Shown here in pieces: positions 41,707-50,903 of a stretch of 64,000 nucleotides of DNA (position 1 is the first letter of the stretch; the number at the start of each line of letters is the position of its first letter). The DNA is from Cetobacterium sp. NK01. Its GTDB lineage: Bacteria > Fusobacteriota > Fusobacteriia > Fusobacteriales > Fusobacteriaceae. The position numbers and the translations under genes are program-made. The notes beneath the pieces are model-generated. The model made no database searches and had not been told where the DNA came from. It worked only from the letters and a program-made list of their open reading frames with translations. The DNA lies in NCBI RefSeq assembly GCF_024506395.1, contig NZ_JANIBO010000001.1, positions 1,364,001 through 1,428,000 of the forward strand, in the 5' to 3' direction.

Positions 41707-44201
41707 TTTCATTTGTAAAAATATTAAAATCCTCGGATAAAACAGGAAAAGTAGTTCAAGCAGGAGAAGTAATAAGTTATACATTAAAATTGACAAATAC
41801 AACAAAAGTAGATGCAAAGAACTATGCAGTAAAAGATACGCTATTAAGTAATCCACTGTTAACAAAGCCAGAAGAAGTGTTAGTAGAAGGAGGAGAGTTA
41901 ACAGGAGATATATTTGAAAGTGAAGGAGGAAGTGTAACAGTACCAGCAGGAAAAACAGTAACGATAACATACAAAGTAACAGTACCAAGCGATTATCCAA
42001 ATGAGACAATAGTAAACTCAGTAAATAATGGAGAAGAAGTGGTAGTGGATTATGATGCTCCAAAGGTACTAGTAGCAAAGAGTTCAGATAAAACAGGAAA
42101 AGTAGTTCAAGCGGGAGAAGTGATAGAGTATAAATTGACATTAACAAATACAGGAAAAACTCCAGCGAATAATTATATAGTAAAAGACAATCTGTTAACA
42201 GCAAATACAGGATTAACAAAACCGACGAATCTAGCTATAACAGGGGGAACTTTAACAGGAGATATATTTGAAAGTGAAGGAGGAACAGTAACAGTACCGG
42301 CACAAATAGATACAATGCCAGGATTGGTAACGATAGTATATACAATAAAAGTACCAGAAAATTATTTGAATAAAACAATACTAAACTCAGTAAATGCTGG
42401 AGAAGATATAATAATCGAAGTAGATAAACCTGTAGTTAGATTGAGACACGATGCATTTGAATATGATGAAAAATTTGACAATTCAGATGAACTTATAAAT
42501 CAAGACAACGGTATAGTAACAGATTTTGAAAATATCGAAAATAAGAATAGCAATCCACCAGTTATATTTCCGGGCAACAAAGCGATCCAGTTTATAAGTT
42601 TAGTTAATCCTTCTAAGGTAGATTTAAAAGGTAAATCTGATATAAATCACCAATTAGACGGAAAACAACTAAAAGATGATGAAGGAAATCCTGTTTTTAG
42701 TGAGCATATGTTCCAAGGAATTGTATTGACAAATCTAGATACAAATGAAAAAGTCTTCTATAGTGAAAAAGAATTAAATGGAGGACAGACAAAAACTAAA
42801 AATACAAGAGCAGCAAGAATTTTACCAGGAGTTAGTGAATTAAAGATAACACCAAAAACTAGCAGCTTTACTTTTGAAGAGAAAATACCTTCAAGAACAG
42901 CTATTTCTTTTGTATTCTCTTCAACTGTTAATCCAAAAGGAGTGTTTAATAAAAATACAAGAATAACATCCTATGCATTCTTACCATTTGATCCAGAGCA
43001 AAATACTAGTGAAGGAGAATTAAGAAAAGCTGTAATTGTAATAGGAAGAAGGGAAGCTGATTTAGTATTAAGTAAGAGTGTTGAAATAGAAGAAGCTTCA
43101 GTAGGTAAATTTGTACCTTATACAATAGAAATCAAAAATATGGGGCAGGATCCTGTAGATAATATTATTATATCAGATAAACTTCCACCAGGATTTACAT
43201 ATGTAGAAGGTTCTGCTGTACAAGAACTAAAAGATGGATATGCACAGAAAAAACTTCAAGTGATAGGAACAAAAGAGATAGAGATCGGACCTATTTCTCA
43301 GATAAAATCTGGGGAAACAATAGTAATAAAATATTTATTAAAGGTTGGAGTTGGTGTAAAACCAGGAACATATAAAAATATAGCTGTTGTAAAAAATGAA
43401 AATAAAGAAAATATTTCAAATACAGACACTGTTGATATTGATATAGTTGCAGATCCAATATTTGAACATACAACAGTTATAGGGAAAGTTTTCCACGATA
43501 GAGATGAAGATGGAATTCAAGATTATGCTGACGCAAGAAAAGTTCATATAACAGTTAATATTCCAAAAGAGTATTATGCAAAAAATACAACAACAGTTTC
43601 TAAAGATGGAAAAACATACTCTTTTGCTGATAATTATGCAACAATAACAATAAGAAATATTAAGGGAAGAGTATCAGAATTAGAACCAGCAACAAATAAT
43701 ATGGTTGTTATAAGAAAAGAGTTAGTAAAACCTGTAATGGCAAGTGTAAGAGTTCAAACATTTGGTGGAACAGATATAACTCAACAAGGTAACGGAAAAG
43801 TTATAACAAATCATATAGGTGATAAAGCAAAAGGAATGACAAATCAAGACATAGTAATAACTCAAAGAGTAGTGAAAAATAAAGATAATAAAATAATGCT
43901 TGAGATTTTTGTATTAAATAATGGTATACAAGAAGAGGGATTACCAGGTGTTAGATTAGCTACTCCAGAAGGAATAGTTGTAGAAACTGATAGATTTGGA
44001 AGATATCATGTACCTCCAGTAGCAGAAACATTAGGGAAAAATTATATTATTAAAGTAGATCCAACTACTTTACCAAAAGATACACAGTTTACAACTGAAA
44101 ATCCAAGAGTTAGACATTTAGGAAAAGTTATGATGAAGTTTAATTTTGGGGTTAAATTACCGCCGCTAAAAGATTTAGAAATGGAAAAAAAGAATAAATA
44201 A
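40564..44201 (+). pseudogene. Giant GEVED/DUF11 protein, downstream portion after frameshift
   Basis: In the frame one base off from the upstream part, this stretch continues without a stop for about 1210 codons. It has the rest of unit seven and units eight and nine; two diverged DUF11 units (about 41710-42430, with SSDKTGKVVQAGEV twice and GDIFESEGG twice); a further DUF11 domain around 43060-43450 (EADLVLSKSVEIEEASVGKF, IISDKLPPGFTYVEG); a SdrD-like GKVFHDRDEDGIQDY; and a final GLPGVRLATPEGIVVETD / FGRYHVPPVAE carboxypeptidase-regulatory-like domain. No ribosome site or ATG opens it, so it is not a separate gene. Gene conversion with the other units could restore the frame. A terminator follows at 44201-44234. 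Confidence 0.8.
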
Positions 44202-44234
44202 AAAATGAGAGAGTTTTTAACTCTCTCATTTTTA
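44201..44234 (+). terminator. Terminator of the barrel/giant protein operon
   Basis: Perfect arms ATGAGAGAGTT (44205-44215) and AACTCTCTCAT (44219-44229), 3-base loop, T-run. Confidence 0.9.
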
Positions 44235-44242
44235 TAAATTTA

Positions 44243-44271
44243 TTGAAAAAGTTGAAATTCAGTGATAAAAT
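44243..44271 (+). promoter_or_regulatory. Strong promoter of the 22-codon gene
   Basis: TTGAAA (44243-44248), exact 17-base spacer, TAAAAT (44266-44271) with an extended -10 TG at 44263-44264. Confidence 0.75.
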
Positions 44272-44304
44272 AGAGTGATTAGTAAAAATAGGAGGAGTTT
44301 TAAG

Positions 44305-44373
44305 TTGGAAGAGAAAGTCACAATAACTATGCTAATTTTACTTACATTAATGTTCATGAGAAATATAGCTTAA
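44305..44373 (+). CDS. 22-residue hydrophobic small protein
   Basis: TTG start at 44305, nine bases after AGGAGG, and stop TAA at 44371-44373. The peptide has a charged start (MEEK), a hydrophobic core TITMLILLTLMFM and the end RNIA, so it would span or dip into the membrane. Its unit is complete and private: an extended promoter (44243-44271), a strong ribosome site and a terminator four bases after the stop. This makes it a likely real gene despite its size. No homologue is recognised. It could instead be a small RNA of about 125 bases with a fortuitous frame, a type I toxin (no antisense partner seen) or a membrane-protein modulator. Confidence 0.55.
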   Translation: MEEKVTITMLILLTLMFMRNIA

Positions 44374-44376
44374 AAT

Positions 44377-44402
44377 AAAAAAGCCCATATTTGGGCTTTT
44401 TT
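44377..44402. terminator. Terminator of the 22-codon gene
   Basis: Stem AAGCCCA (44381-44387) with TGGGCTT (44392-44398), A-run before and T-run after, so it may serve both strands (the converging gene ends at 44401). Confidence 0.85.
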
Positions 44403-44961
44403 ATTTTATATTTAAAGAAAGTATAATACCTTTTCCAACTCCTTCTAAATTAAAATTATTTCCACAAGCAATTAGAGTATCTCCAGCATTTAAAAGATAT
44501 TCATTAGTATTAATATACGCATGTTTACTTTCTTCTAAATTATAAAAAATATTTATAGCTTTTGAAGAAAGAGAGTTACCAATAAAATTTTTTTCCACAA
44601 TTTTAAATTCTAAAAGTTCAATGTTATCCTTATAAATTAAATTGAAGTCAATACAATTTTTACTAGTAGAACTGCTCGTATGACTATCACCTGAAAAAAA
44701 TATATGAGAAAGAGGTTCTAAAAAGTACTCTTTTTCATCAACTTCTAATTTTAGACTTCCTGAAAGAAGGATAAGGAGTCTTTTATATCCTTTAAAGGAT
44801 GTGAAATTGTATTCTCCGGGATTTATAGTTGCTGTTGAAACTCTAAAATTAAATGGGCTGTTAATAGTAGAACCATCAGGATATATATACAGTTCTTTAG
44901 AAACTCCCCCAGTCCAAAGACGTTCTTTTTGGTTTTCTTTTCTAACAATTTTATAATCCAT
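44401..44961 (-). CDS. HutD/Ves-family cupin-like protein
   Basis: 186 residues from ATG 44961, directly after GGAGGGT (an in-frame ATG four codons upstream lies in front of that site). Family marks: WTGGVSKELYIYPDG near residue 16, FRVSTATINPGEYNFTSFKGYKRLLILLSG (about 39-68), then an acidic sheet region. This is the HutD (DUF886) double-cupin plan. HutD is a small protein usually found in histidine-utilisation operons, with an uncertain role in limiting Hut flux; Ves has a related fold. No other hut gene is here, though a histidine decarboxylase lies 11 kb away. A standalone copy; function unknown. Confidence 0.8.
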   Translation of the reverse strand: MDYKIVRKENQKERLWTGGVSKELYIYPDGSTINSPFNFRVSTATINPGEYNFTSFKGYKRLLILLSGSLKLEVDEKEYFLEPLSHIFFSGDSHTSSSTSKNCIDFNLIYKDNIELLEFKIVEKNFIGNSLSSKAINIFYNLEESKHAYINTNEYLLNAGDTLIACGNNFNLEGVGKGIILSLNIK

Positions 44962-45041
44962 AGTACCCTCCATATATTGAAGTTAATCTCACTACTTATA
45001 TAGCTCATAAAATCCAAATAATCAAGGTAAATTTTACAAAA

Positions 45042-45077
45042 AATAAAAAAAACTCTCAAAATTATATTAAGAGAGTT
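45042..45077 (-). terminator. Terminator of the 49-residue gene
   Basis: Minus-strand arms AACTCTC and GAGAGTT (complements of 45071-45077 and 45051-45057), followed by a T-rich run. Confidence 0.7.
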
Positions 45078-45078
45078 A

Positions 45079-45228
45079 TTAAGCAATCTCCATAAGAGGT
45101 TTGTCATTTTTAAAAGTATTAATTATAGAATCGTTCTCATCAGTAGCTTCTAATCCTAGAATTATTAAGTCTAATAATTCATCCACAGTCTTACCTTTTA
45201 GTAGTTCTTTTATGTTAGTTTCTAGCAT
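45079..45228 (-). CDS. 49-residue protein of unknown function
   Basis: ATG at 45228 with the ribosome site GAGGTG five bases before it; stop at 45079. The protein begins MLETNIKELLKGKTVDELLD and continues LIILGLEATDEND, ending PLMEIA. It is acidic and mostly helix-forming, with heptad-like Leu/Ile spacing in the first 30 residues. No family recognised. It has a terminator directly after it. The convincing ribosome site, terminator and clean frame favour a real small gene. Confidence 0.55.
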   Translation of the reverse strand: MLETNIKELLKGKTVDELLDLIILGLEATDENDSIINTFKNDKPLMEIA

Positions 45229-45373
45229 TTTTACACCTCACTAAAAAAGTTTTAATCGTACACATATTATAATACAAAAATTTTATAAAATAGTCAAACA
45301 AAAAAGAGATTTTTTTTTAAAAAAATGTTATACTTTCTAGTGAAAATGATTTTTAATAGAACAAGAGGTCAAA

Positions 45374-46501
45374 ATGAAGAAGATAATATTACCGTTATTA
45401 GTAGTTATCTCTATTTTTATAATGGCAATTTACTCACCTAAACTCAGTGTGGATTTAAAGGGAAAGACAAAGTTTCCACAAGAGTTTGTAAAGGGTGAAG
45501 TAACTAAGGTTATAGATGAAGAGTTAATGAAAGATCCTATTATGAAAGGAAAATTTAGAGGTGGACAAAATTTAGAAGTAAAAATATTAGAAGGAAAGCA
45601 TAAAGGTGAATCTTTTAAGGTTTATAACTCTCTTAGTGCTCTTCATAATGTTTATGCAGATGTTGGTTTAAAGGCGATATTTACTGTAAGAGAGGAGAAA
45701 GATAAGACAACAGTTTGGTTATATAATCTGAAAAGAGATCGAGCAATCTATCTTTTAGGAGCAATTTTTATAGGGGCAGTTTTAATATTAGGTAAAATGA
45801 AAGGCTTAAAATCTCTTTTAGCTTTAATTTTTACAGGGTCAGTAATAATTTATATATTATTACCACTTCTTTTTAAAGGAGTAGATCCAATTTCTACTTC
45901 GATACTATTATCATCAATTATAATAGTTGTGAGTTTCCTTCTTATAGGAGGTTATGACAGAAAGACATACTCTGCAATAATAGGAACAATAAGTGGAATA
46001 ACAATTGCAGGATTAATATCTTATGGATTTGGAAAAATAATGAGTTTAAGTGGATTAAATTTATCAGAAGGACAGCAATTACTTTATATAACAAGAGATT
46101 TTAAACTTCAAATAGAGGGGCTACTATTTGTTTCGATATTAATAGCTTCTTTAGGGGCAGTTATGGATGTGGCGATGTCTATATCATCATCTGTAAATGA
46201 AATTTATCAACATAAAAAAACTTTAACATCAAAAGAACTATTTCATTCAGCAATGGAAATAGGAAAAGATATTGTAGGAACAATGATAAATACATTAATA
46301 CTTGCATTTGCAGGAGGATCATTACCTCTTATGATGATGATTTGGGGATATGGAATGGTTTATCAACAATTTATAAATATACCAGCTATAGCTATTGAGG
46401 TAGTGAATGCTTTGGCTGGAAGTATAGGTATAATAGCAACTGTACCGGTAACGGCAGTTGTTTCAATATTATTAATAAAAAGAAAAGGGGAGGAAAAATA
46501 G
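45374..46501 (+). CDS. YibE/F family membrane protein
   Basis: A 375-residue protein. One N-terminal membrane segment (5-22), an extracytoplasmic beta part (35-115, with KGEVTKVIDEELM), then seven hydrophobic helices from about 128. Family phrases: LGKMKGLKSLLALIFT, YDRKTYSAIIGTISGI, SLGAVMDVAMSISSSVNEI and MINTLILAFAGGSLPLMM. YibE/F proteins are widespread and of unknown transport function. It ends TAGTG, one base overlapping the start of the 5'-nucleotidase lipoprotein gene, so the two are translationally coupled. Confidence 0.9.
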   Translation: MKKIILPLLVVISIFIMAIYSPKLSVDLKGKTKFPQEFVKGEVTKVIDEELMKDPIMKGKFRGGQNLEVKILEGKHKGESFKVYNSLSALHNVYADVGLKAIFTVREEKDKTTVWLYNLKRDRAIYLLGAIFIGAVLILGKMKGLKSLLALIFTGSVIIYILLPLLFKGVDPISTSILLSSIIIVVSFLLIGGYDRKTYSAIIGTISGITIAGLISYGFGKIMSLSGLNLSEGQQLLYITRDFKLQIEGLLFVSILIASLGAVMDVAMSISSSVNEIYQHKKTLTSKELFHSAMEIGKDIVGTMINTLILAFAGGSLPLMMMIWGYGMVYQQFINIPAIAIEVVNALAGSIGIIATVPVTAVVSILLIKRKGEEK

Positions 46502-48366
46502 TGAGAAGTACTAAATTCTTAGTTTTAGGAGCTCTTTTATCTATGACTTTAATAGGTTGTGGAAAGAAGGAGGAAGCACCTAAAACAGCAACAAACACAG
46601 AGGTTAAGGAGTATAAGGAAAATAAACTTGATCTAGAGAAAAAAGTTATTAAAAAGGGAGAGGCAGGACCAGAAGAGGTAACTCTTTCATTTGCAGCTAC
46701 ATCAGATGTACACGGAAGAATATATCCATATGAGTATGGAATAGATTCTGAAGATAAGAGTGCAGGATTTGCTAAAACATATACAATTGTAAAAAATTTA
46801 AGAGAGAAAAATCCAAACTTAATTTTAATGGATATTGGAGATACTGTTCAAGATAATAGTGCTGAGTTATTTAACAACTTAGAAACGCACCCAATGGTTG
46901 AAGCTATGAATACAATGGATTATGATGCATGGATTTTAGGAAACCATGAATTTAACTTTGAAAAAGATTTCTTATTAAGAAATGTTAAAAATTTCAAAGG
47001 ATCTGTAATTTCTGTAAACATAGAAAATGAAGATGATGGATCAAAATTTGTATTGCCATATCAAATATATGATATTCAAGGAGTAAAGGTAGCTTTAGTT
47101 GGAGGAATACCGCCTCATGTACCTATGTGGGAAGCTTCAGCACCAGAACACTTTAAAGGACTTACTTTTGAAGATCCTATGACAGCAGTAAAAGAAACTT
47201 TAGATGAGTTAGAAGGAAAGTATGACGTACTTGTAGGAGCATTTCACTTAGGAAGAAAAGATGAGTACGGGAAAACTGGAGTATTTGATTTAGCAGAAGC
47301 ATACCCTCAATTTGATCTTATATTTGCAGGTCATGAGCATGCTAGATATGTAACAGATGTAAATGGAACTACTGTTCTTGAGCCAGGTGCTTATGGATGG
47401 GGAGTTTCAAATGGTGAGATTAAAGTAGTTAAGAAAGATGGAAAATGGGAGATTAAAGATATTGTGGCTAAAAACGTTGAAACAAAAGATGTTCAAGCAG
47501 ATAGCTCAATGTTAGATCAATTTAAAAATGTTCATGATGAGTCTAGAGCAGATGCAAATAAAGTAGTTGGAAAAGTTAATGGCAAATTTATTGAAGGAAC
47601 AGATTATATAACTGGTGAAGACAAAGTTACAACAATGCCAACATCTCAACTTCAAGATAATGCTATAATAGAGCTTATTAATGAAGTGCAAAATCATTTT
47701 GCTAAATCTGACGTATCAGCAGCAGCGGTTTTCAATTTTGACTCTAATTTAAATGCAGGAGATTTTAAAAAGAAAGATGTAGCATTTATCTATAAGTATA
47801 CAAATACTTTGATGGGTGTAAATATGACTGGAGAAAATCTATTGAAATACATGGAATGGTCAATGGATTATTATAATCAAACTAAACCTGGTGATGTAAC
47901 TGTATCATTTAATCCAAAAGTTAGAGGATACAACTATGATATGTTTGATGGTGTGAACTATAAAGTAGATATATCTAAACCAGCTGGACAAAGAATCGTA
48001 GATGCTACAATAAAGGGAGAGCCAATTGATCCTAAAAAGACATACAAAGTAGCAGTAAATAATTATAGATTTGGAACACTTATGAATTTAGGTCTTGTAA
48101 CAGATAGGGACAAATATTATGATTCATATGAAGAATTACAAGATGGTGGAAGAATTAGAGATCTTATTGTAAGATATGTTCAAGAAAATTTAAATGGAGA
48201 ATTAAATCCAAAAGTAGATAACAACTGGGAAATAATAGGGTTTGATGAAAATGTACCTGGAAAAGCTGAAATTATTGAAAAAATAAAAACAGGTGAAATT
48301 AAAATACCTATGTCTGAGGATGGAAGAACGTTAAATGTTCAATCAGTAAACGTTAATGATCTATAA
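46501..48366 (+). CDS. 5'-nucleotidase / 2',3'-cyclic phosphodiesterase family lipoprotein
   Basis: A 621-residue protein, GTG start at 46501 behind GGGGAGG. Lipobox LIGC places the lipidated Cys at residue 20. The metallophosphatase domain (about 60-340) has TSDVHGRIYPYEYG, GDTVQDNS, GNHEFNFEKDF and FAGHEHARY, all the metal-binding blocks of the UshA/CpdB family. The C-terminal nucleotide-binding domain (about 360-620) has FNFDSNLNAGDF, YKYTNTLMGVNMTGENLLKYMEWS and KTYKVAVNNYR. It hydrolyses extracytoplasmic nucleotides, probably for nucleoside scavenging, and is anchored in a cell membrane. Exact specificity (5'-nucleotide or cyclic 2',3') cannot be fixed. Confidence 0.9.
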   Translation: MRSTKFLVLGALLSMTLIGCGKKEEAPKTATNTEVKEYKENKLDLEKKVIKKGEAGPEEVTLSFAATSDVHGRIYPYEYGIDSEDKSAGFAKTYTIVKNLREKNPNLILMDIGDTVQDNSAELFNNLETHPMVEAMNTMDYDAWILGNHEFNFEKDFLLRNVKNFKGSVISVNIENEDDGSKFVLPYQIYDIQGVKVALVGGIPPHVPMWEASAPEHFKGLTFEDPMTAVKETLDELEGKYDVLVGAFHLGRKDEYGKTGVFDLAEAYPQFDLIFAGHEHARYVTDVNGTTVLEPGAYGWGVSNGEIKVVKKDGKWEIKDIVAKNVETKDVQADSSMLDQFKNVHDESRADANKVVGKVNGKFIEGTDYITGEDKVTTMPTSQLQDNAIIELINEVQNHFAKSDVSAAAVFNFDSNLNAGDFKKKDVAFIYKYTNTLMGVNMTGENLLKYMEWSMDYYNQTKPGDVTVSFNPKVRGYNYDMFDGVNYKVDISKPAGQRIVDATIKGEPIDPKKTYKVAVNNYRFGTLMNLGLVTDRDKYYDSYEELQDGGRIRDLIVRYVQENLNGELNPKVDNNWEIIGFDENVPGKAEIIEKIKTGEIKIPMSEDGRTLNVQSVNVNDL

Positions 48367-48382
48367 TCGGAACAAAAGCATT

Positions 48383-48412
48383 AAAGAGGAAAGTTTTTTC
48401 CTCTTTTTTTTT
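48383..48412 (+). terminator. Terminator of the YibE/F - nucleotidase operon
   Basis: Arms AGAGGAAA (48385-48392) and TTTCCTCT (48397-48404), then a run of Ts. Confidence 0.85.
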
Positions 48413-48504
48413 GTTTACTTTTTTGATAAATCAAGTTACAATAAAGGGAATTAAAAAAATCATATACTAAATATATGCCATTTGTGTAAGTTACAGGAGG
48501 AAAG

Positions 48505-49473
48505 ATGTATCTATTAAAATTTAAAAAAAATTTAGTTGAAAAAGTATGGGGAGGAAGAGGATTTCAAAAAACTTTGGGATTTGATCTACCAACAGATGAG
48601 TTATATGGAGAATCTTGGGAAGTTAGCTGCCATCCAGCTGGAATGTCTTATGTCGAAAATGGAGAATTAGAAGGAAAAAGTCTAGAGGAGATTTTTGTAA
48701 AATATGGAAAAGATCTTGTAGGTGAGGAAATTATAGAGAAATATGGAGATAAATTTCCACTTCTAATAAAGTATTTAGATATTAACGATAAACTATCAGT
48801 ACAAGTTCATCCAAGTGATGAATATGCATTGAGAGTAGAAAAAGAATTTGGAAAAAGTGAAGTTTGGTATGTAATGGAAGCAAGTTCAGATGCGAAATTA
48901 ATTTTAGGTCTGAAAAATGATGTTACACCAGAAATATATAAAGAGAAGGTTGATAAAAAAGATTTTACAGGTTTATTTAATGAGATTAGTGTAAAAAAAG
49001 GGGACTTTATAGATGTTAAACCTGGAGTAGTTCATGGTACACTAGAAGGATCTATATTGATATGTGAGATACAACAAAATTCAGATACAACATATAGAAT
49101 ATATGATTTTGATAGAGAGGTTAACGGAGTTAAAAGAGAGCTACACCTAGATAAAGCTATGGATGTTATTGAGTTTGGAAAAGATGTTGAAATAAGTTCT
49201 GAGGAATCAAGAAAAAAAATAAAAATTCAAGATGCAACGGTTGAAGAGCTAATAAGAGGAGATTATTTTTCAATTGATAGAATATTAGTTGATGGAACTT
49301 TTAGTGACAAGAGTTACAAAAATTTTAAAATATACTCGATATTAGACGGAGATGGAGTATTAAATTCTGAAGATAAAGAATATAAGGTAAAAAAGGGAGA
49401 TACTTACTTTATACCAGCTAAGATGTCAGTTGAAATTAGTGGGAAGTTAGAGATTATGAAAAGTTACATATAA
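48505..49473 (+). CDS. manA: Mannose-6-phosphate isomerase, class I
   Basis: A 322-residue protein. It interconverts mannose-6-phosphate and fructose-6-phosphate. Zinc-site and catalytic marks: VQVHPSDEYA (Gln, His), the KSEVWYVM segment with the Glu ligand, and PGVVHGT with the second His, followed by EIQQNSDTTYRIYDFDR. The short form (about 315-325 residues) is that of Gram-positive and related bacteria. AGGAGG precedes the ATG. A Mga-like regulator follows 20 bases later in the same transcript; whether that regulator controls mannose use is not shown. Confidence 0.95.
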   Translation: MYLLKFKKNLVEKVWGGRGFQKTLGFDLPTDELYGESWEVSCHPAGMSYVENGELEGKSLEEIFVKYGKDLVGEEIIEKYGDKFPLLIKYLDINDKLSVQVHPSDEYALRVEKEFGKSEVWYVMEASSDAKLILGLKNDVTPEIYKEKVDKKDFTGLFNEISVKKGDFIDVKPGVVHGTLEGSILICEIQQNSDTTYRIYDFDREVNGVKRELHLDKAMDVIEFGKDVEISSEESRKKIKIQDATVEELIRGDYFSIDRILVDGTFSDKSYKNFKIYSILDGDGVLNSEDKEYKVKKGDTYFIPAKMSVEISGKLEIMKSYI

Positions 49474-49493
49474 AAAAAATAGGGGGATGGTAT

Positions 49494-50903
49494 ATGTCAA
49501 ATAAAGCAATAGCTCTGCTAAAAGTTTTGTTACATGGAGATATCCAATTAGATGAGATAACAAAATATGTAGATTTAGATATTAATTCCATAGAAAGAAA
49601 TATAAACGTTTTAAATGAATATTTAAAAGAAAGAGGAATTGATCCTATAAGAAAAATTAATAATAGTTATAGTCTTCAAAATAAAGATGAAAAATTTTCT
49701 GAGTTTTTTTCAAAATTAGATATTTTATCATCAAGAGAAAGACAAGATATATATTGTATAAGATTATTACTAGATGGGTTTATTAATTTAGAAAAAGAAA
49801 GACAACTGATGGGAGTTTCAAGAACTACAGCTATAAAAGATTTGAAAAAAGTGAAAGAATTTTTAGAGGAAAAGAATATAAAAGTTGAATCAAGAAATTC
49901 TAAAGGAATTTTTTTGAAAGAAGTAAATGAAGGAAATTTGTATAATATACTTTGTGAAAAAATAATGAAACTTCTTATAGATAGAGAGTTTTTATCTAAG
50001 CAGAGGAAGGAACTTTTAGAAGAGATAGCAATACTAGAAGAGGATGTTTATTTAGAGATTTATAGCAGTATAACAGAAAAGTTTAATTTGAAAAAATCGG
50101 TATTTTCTTTTTATGCAGTTTATACTATGGCTATTATTGAGAAGTTAAAAGGACCAATAAATTATGAATTAAGTCAAATTGAAACGCATAAAAATTATCA
50201 TGATGTATGTTTAGCTTTGGAAAAAATGGAGTTTCCAATAGAATTGTCACCTCAGTTTAAAAATTTTTTAGCAAGTGTAATTTTAAAAATAAGATATAAT
50301 TGTAACTTAGATACACCATTAAAAGAGAGTTATAAAAAGTTTATTGATAAAATAAAAAATATTTTTAAACTTACAGAAAAAGAGAGCGAAGAGCTTCATA
50401 GACAACTAATTACTTGTTATACAATGGGTTACTTAGACAAGAAGTATGGAGTATTGTGGGTGAGAAAAAGTCCTAATTCTGAAAGGTGTAAAAGATTGGG
50501 GCAGTTAGTAGAAAGAGTTTTAAAAGAGTTAAATATAGAAATGATATATTCAGATATTTTAAGATTAGCAGGATGTATAACTAATTTTTTTATGATAGAG
50601 GAATATGTAGAGGGATTTAAAGTACTAAGCGTATCAAGAGATGTAAATAATGAATATAGTCAAAGAGTTATTAACTCATTAAAAGTTTTTTATCCAAAAA
50701 TCTCTTTTACAACAGAGTCTTTTTTAGAGTTTAGGTTTAAAAGTAAAAAAGAGATTGAAAGTTATAATTTAATAATATCAGATACAGAAAGCTATACTAT
50801 AAAAAATTTAAGAAAAGTTAATACATTAAGTTTAAGAGAGATTCAAAGATGTTTTATAGAATATGCATTGGATAAACGTTTTAAAAATCTTGAAGAAATA
50901 TAA
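49494..50903 (+). CDS. Mga/BglG-like transcriptional regulator downstream of manA
   Basis: A 469-residue protein in the same subfamily as 338-1732. N-terminal HTH (about 10-45: ALLKVLLHGDIQLDEI), second HTH about 115-150 (MGVSRTTAIKDLKKVKEFL), linker VESRNSKGIFL, then helices. The C-terminus (about 380-465) is EIIB-like with FKVLSVSRDV and YNLIISDTES, no Cys. The ribosome site is GGGGGATGG (49482-49490), again G-rich. It is probably cotranscribed with manA. Its 3' region holds a C-rich element and a terminator (50904-51062) that could pair with G-rich ribosome sites of this family. Confidence 0.77.
   Translation: MSNKAIALLKVLLHGDIQLDEITKYVDLDINSIERNINVLNEYLKERGIDPIRKINNSYSLQNKDEKFSEFFSKLDILSSRERQDIYCIRLLLDGFINLEKERQLMGVSRTTAIKDLKKVKEFLEEKNIKVESRNSKGIFLKEVNEGNLYNILCEKIMKLLIDREFLSKQRKELLEEIAILEEDVYLEIYSSITEKFNLKKSVFSFYAVYTMAIIEKLKGPINYELSQIETHKNYHDVCLALEKMEFPIELSPQFKNFLASVILKIRYNCNLDTPLKESYKKFIDKIKNIFKLTEKESEELHRQLITCYTMGYLDKKYGVLWVRKSPNSERCKRLGQLVERVLKELNIEMIYSDILRLAGCITNFFMIEEYVEGFKVLSVSRDVNNEYSQRVINSLKVFYPKISFTTESFLEFRFKSKKEIESYNLIISDTESYTIKNLRKVNTLSLREIQRCFIEYALDKRFKNLEEI

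Noticed and set aside
37907-42219. Leucine-rich 100-residue minus-strand frames repeated every 414 bases
   Set aside because: They are mirror frames of the DUF11 repeat units, recurring only because the units are duplicated; no ribosome sites.
44823-45107. 94-codon minus-strand frame across the HutD gene start
   Set aside because: It overlaps both the HutD coding frame and the 49-residue gene's terminator, and has no ribosome site.
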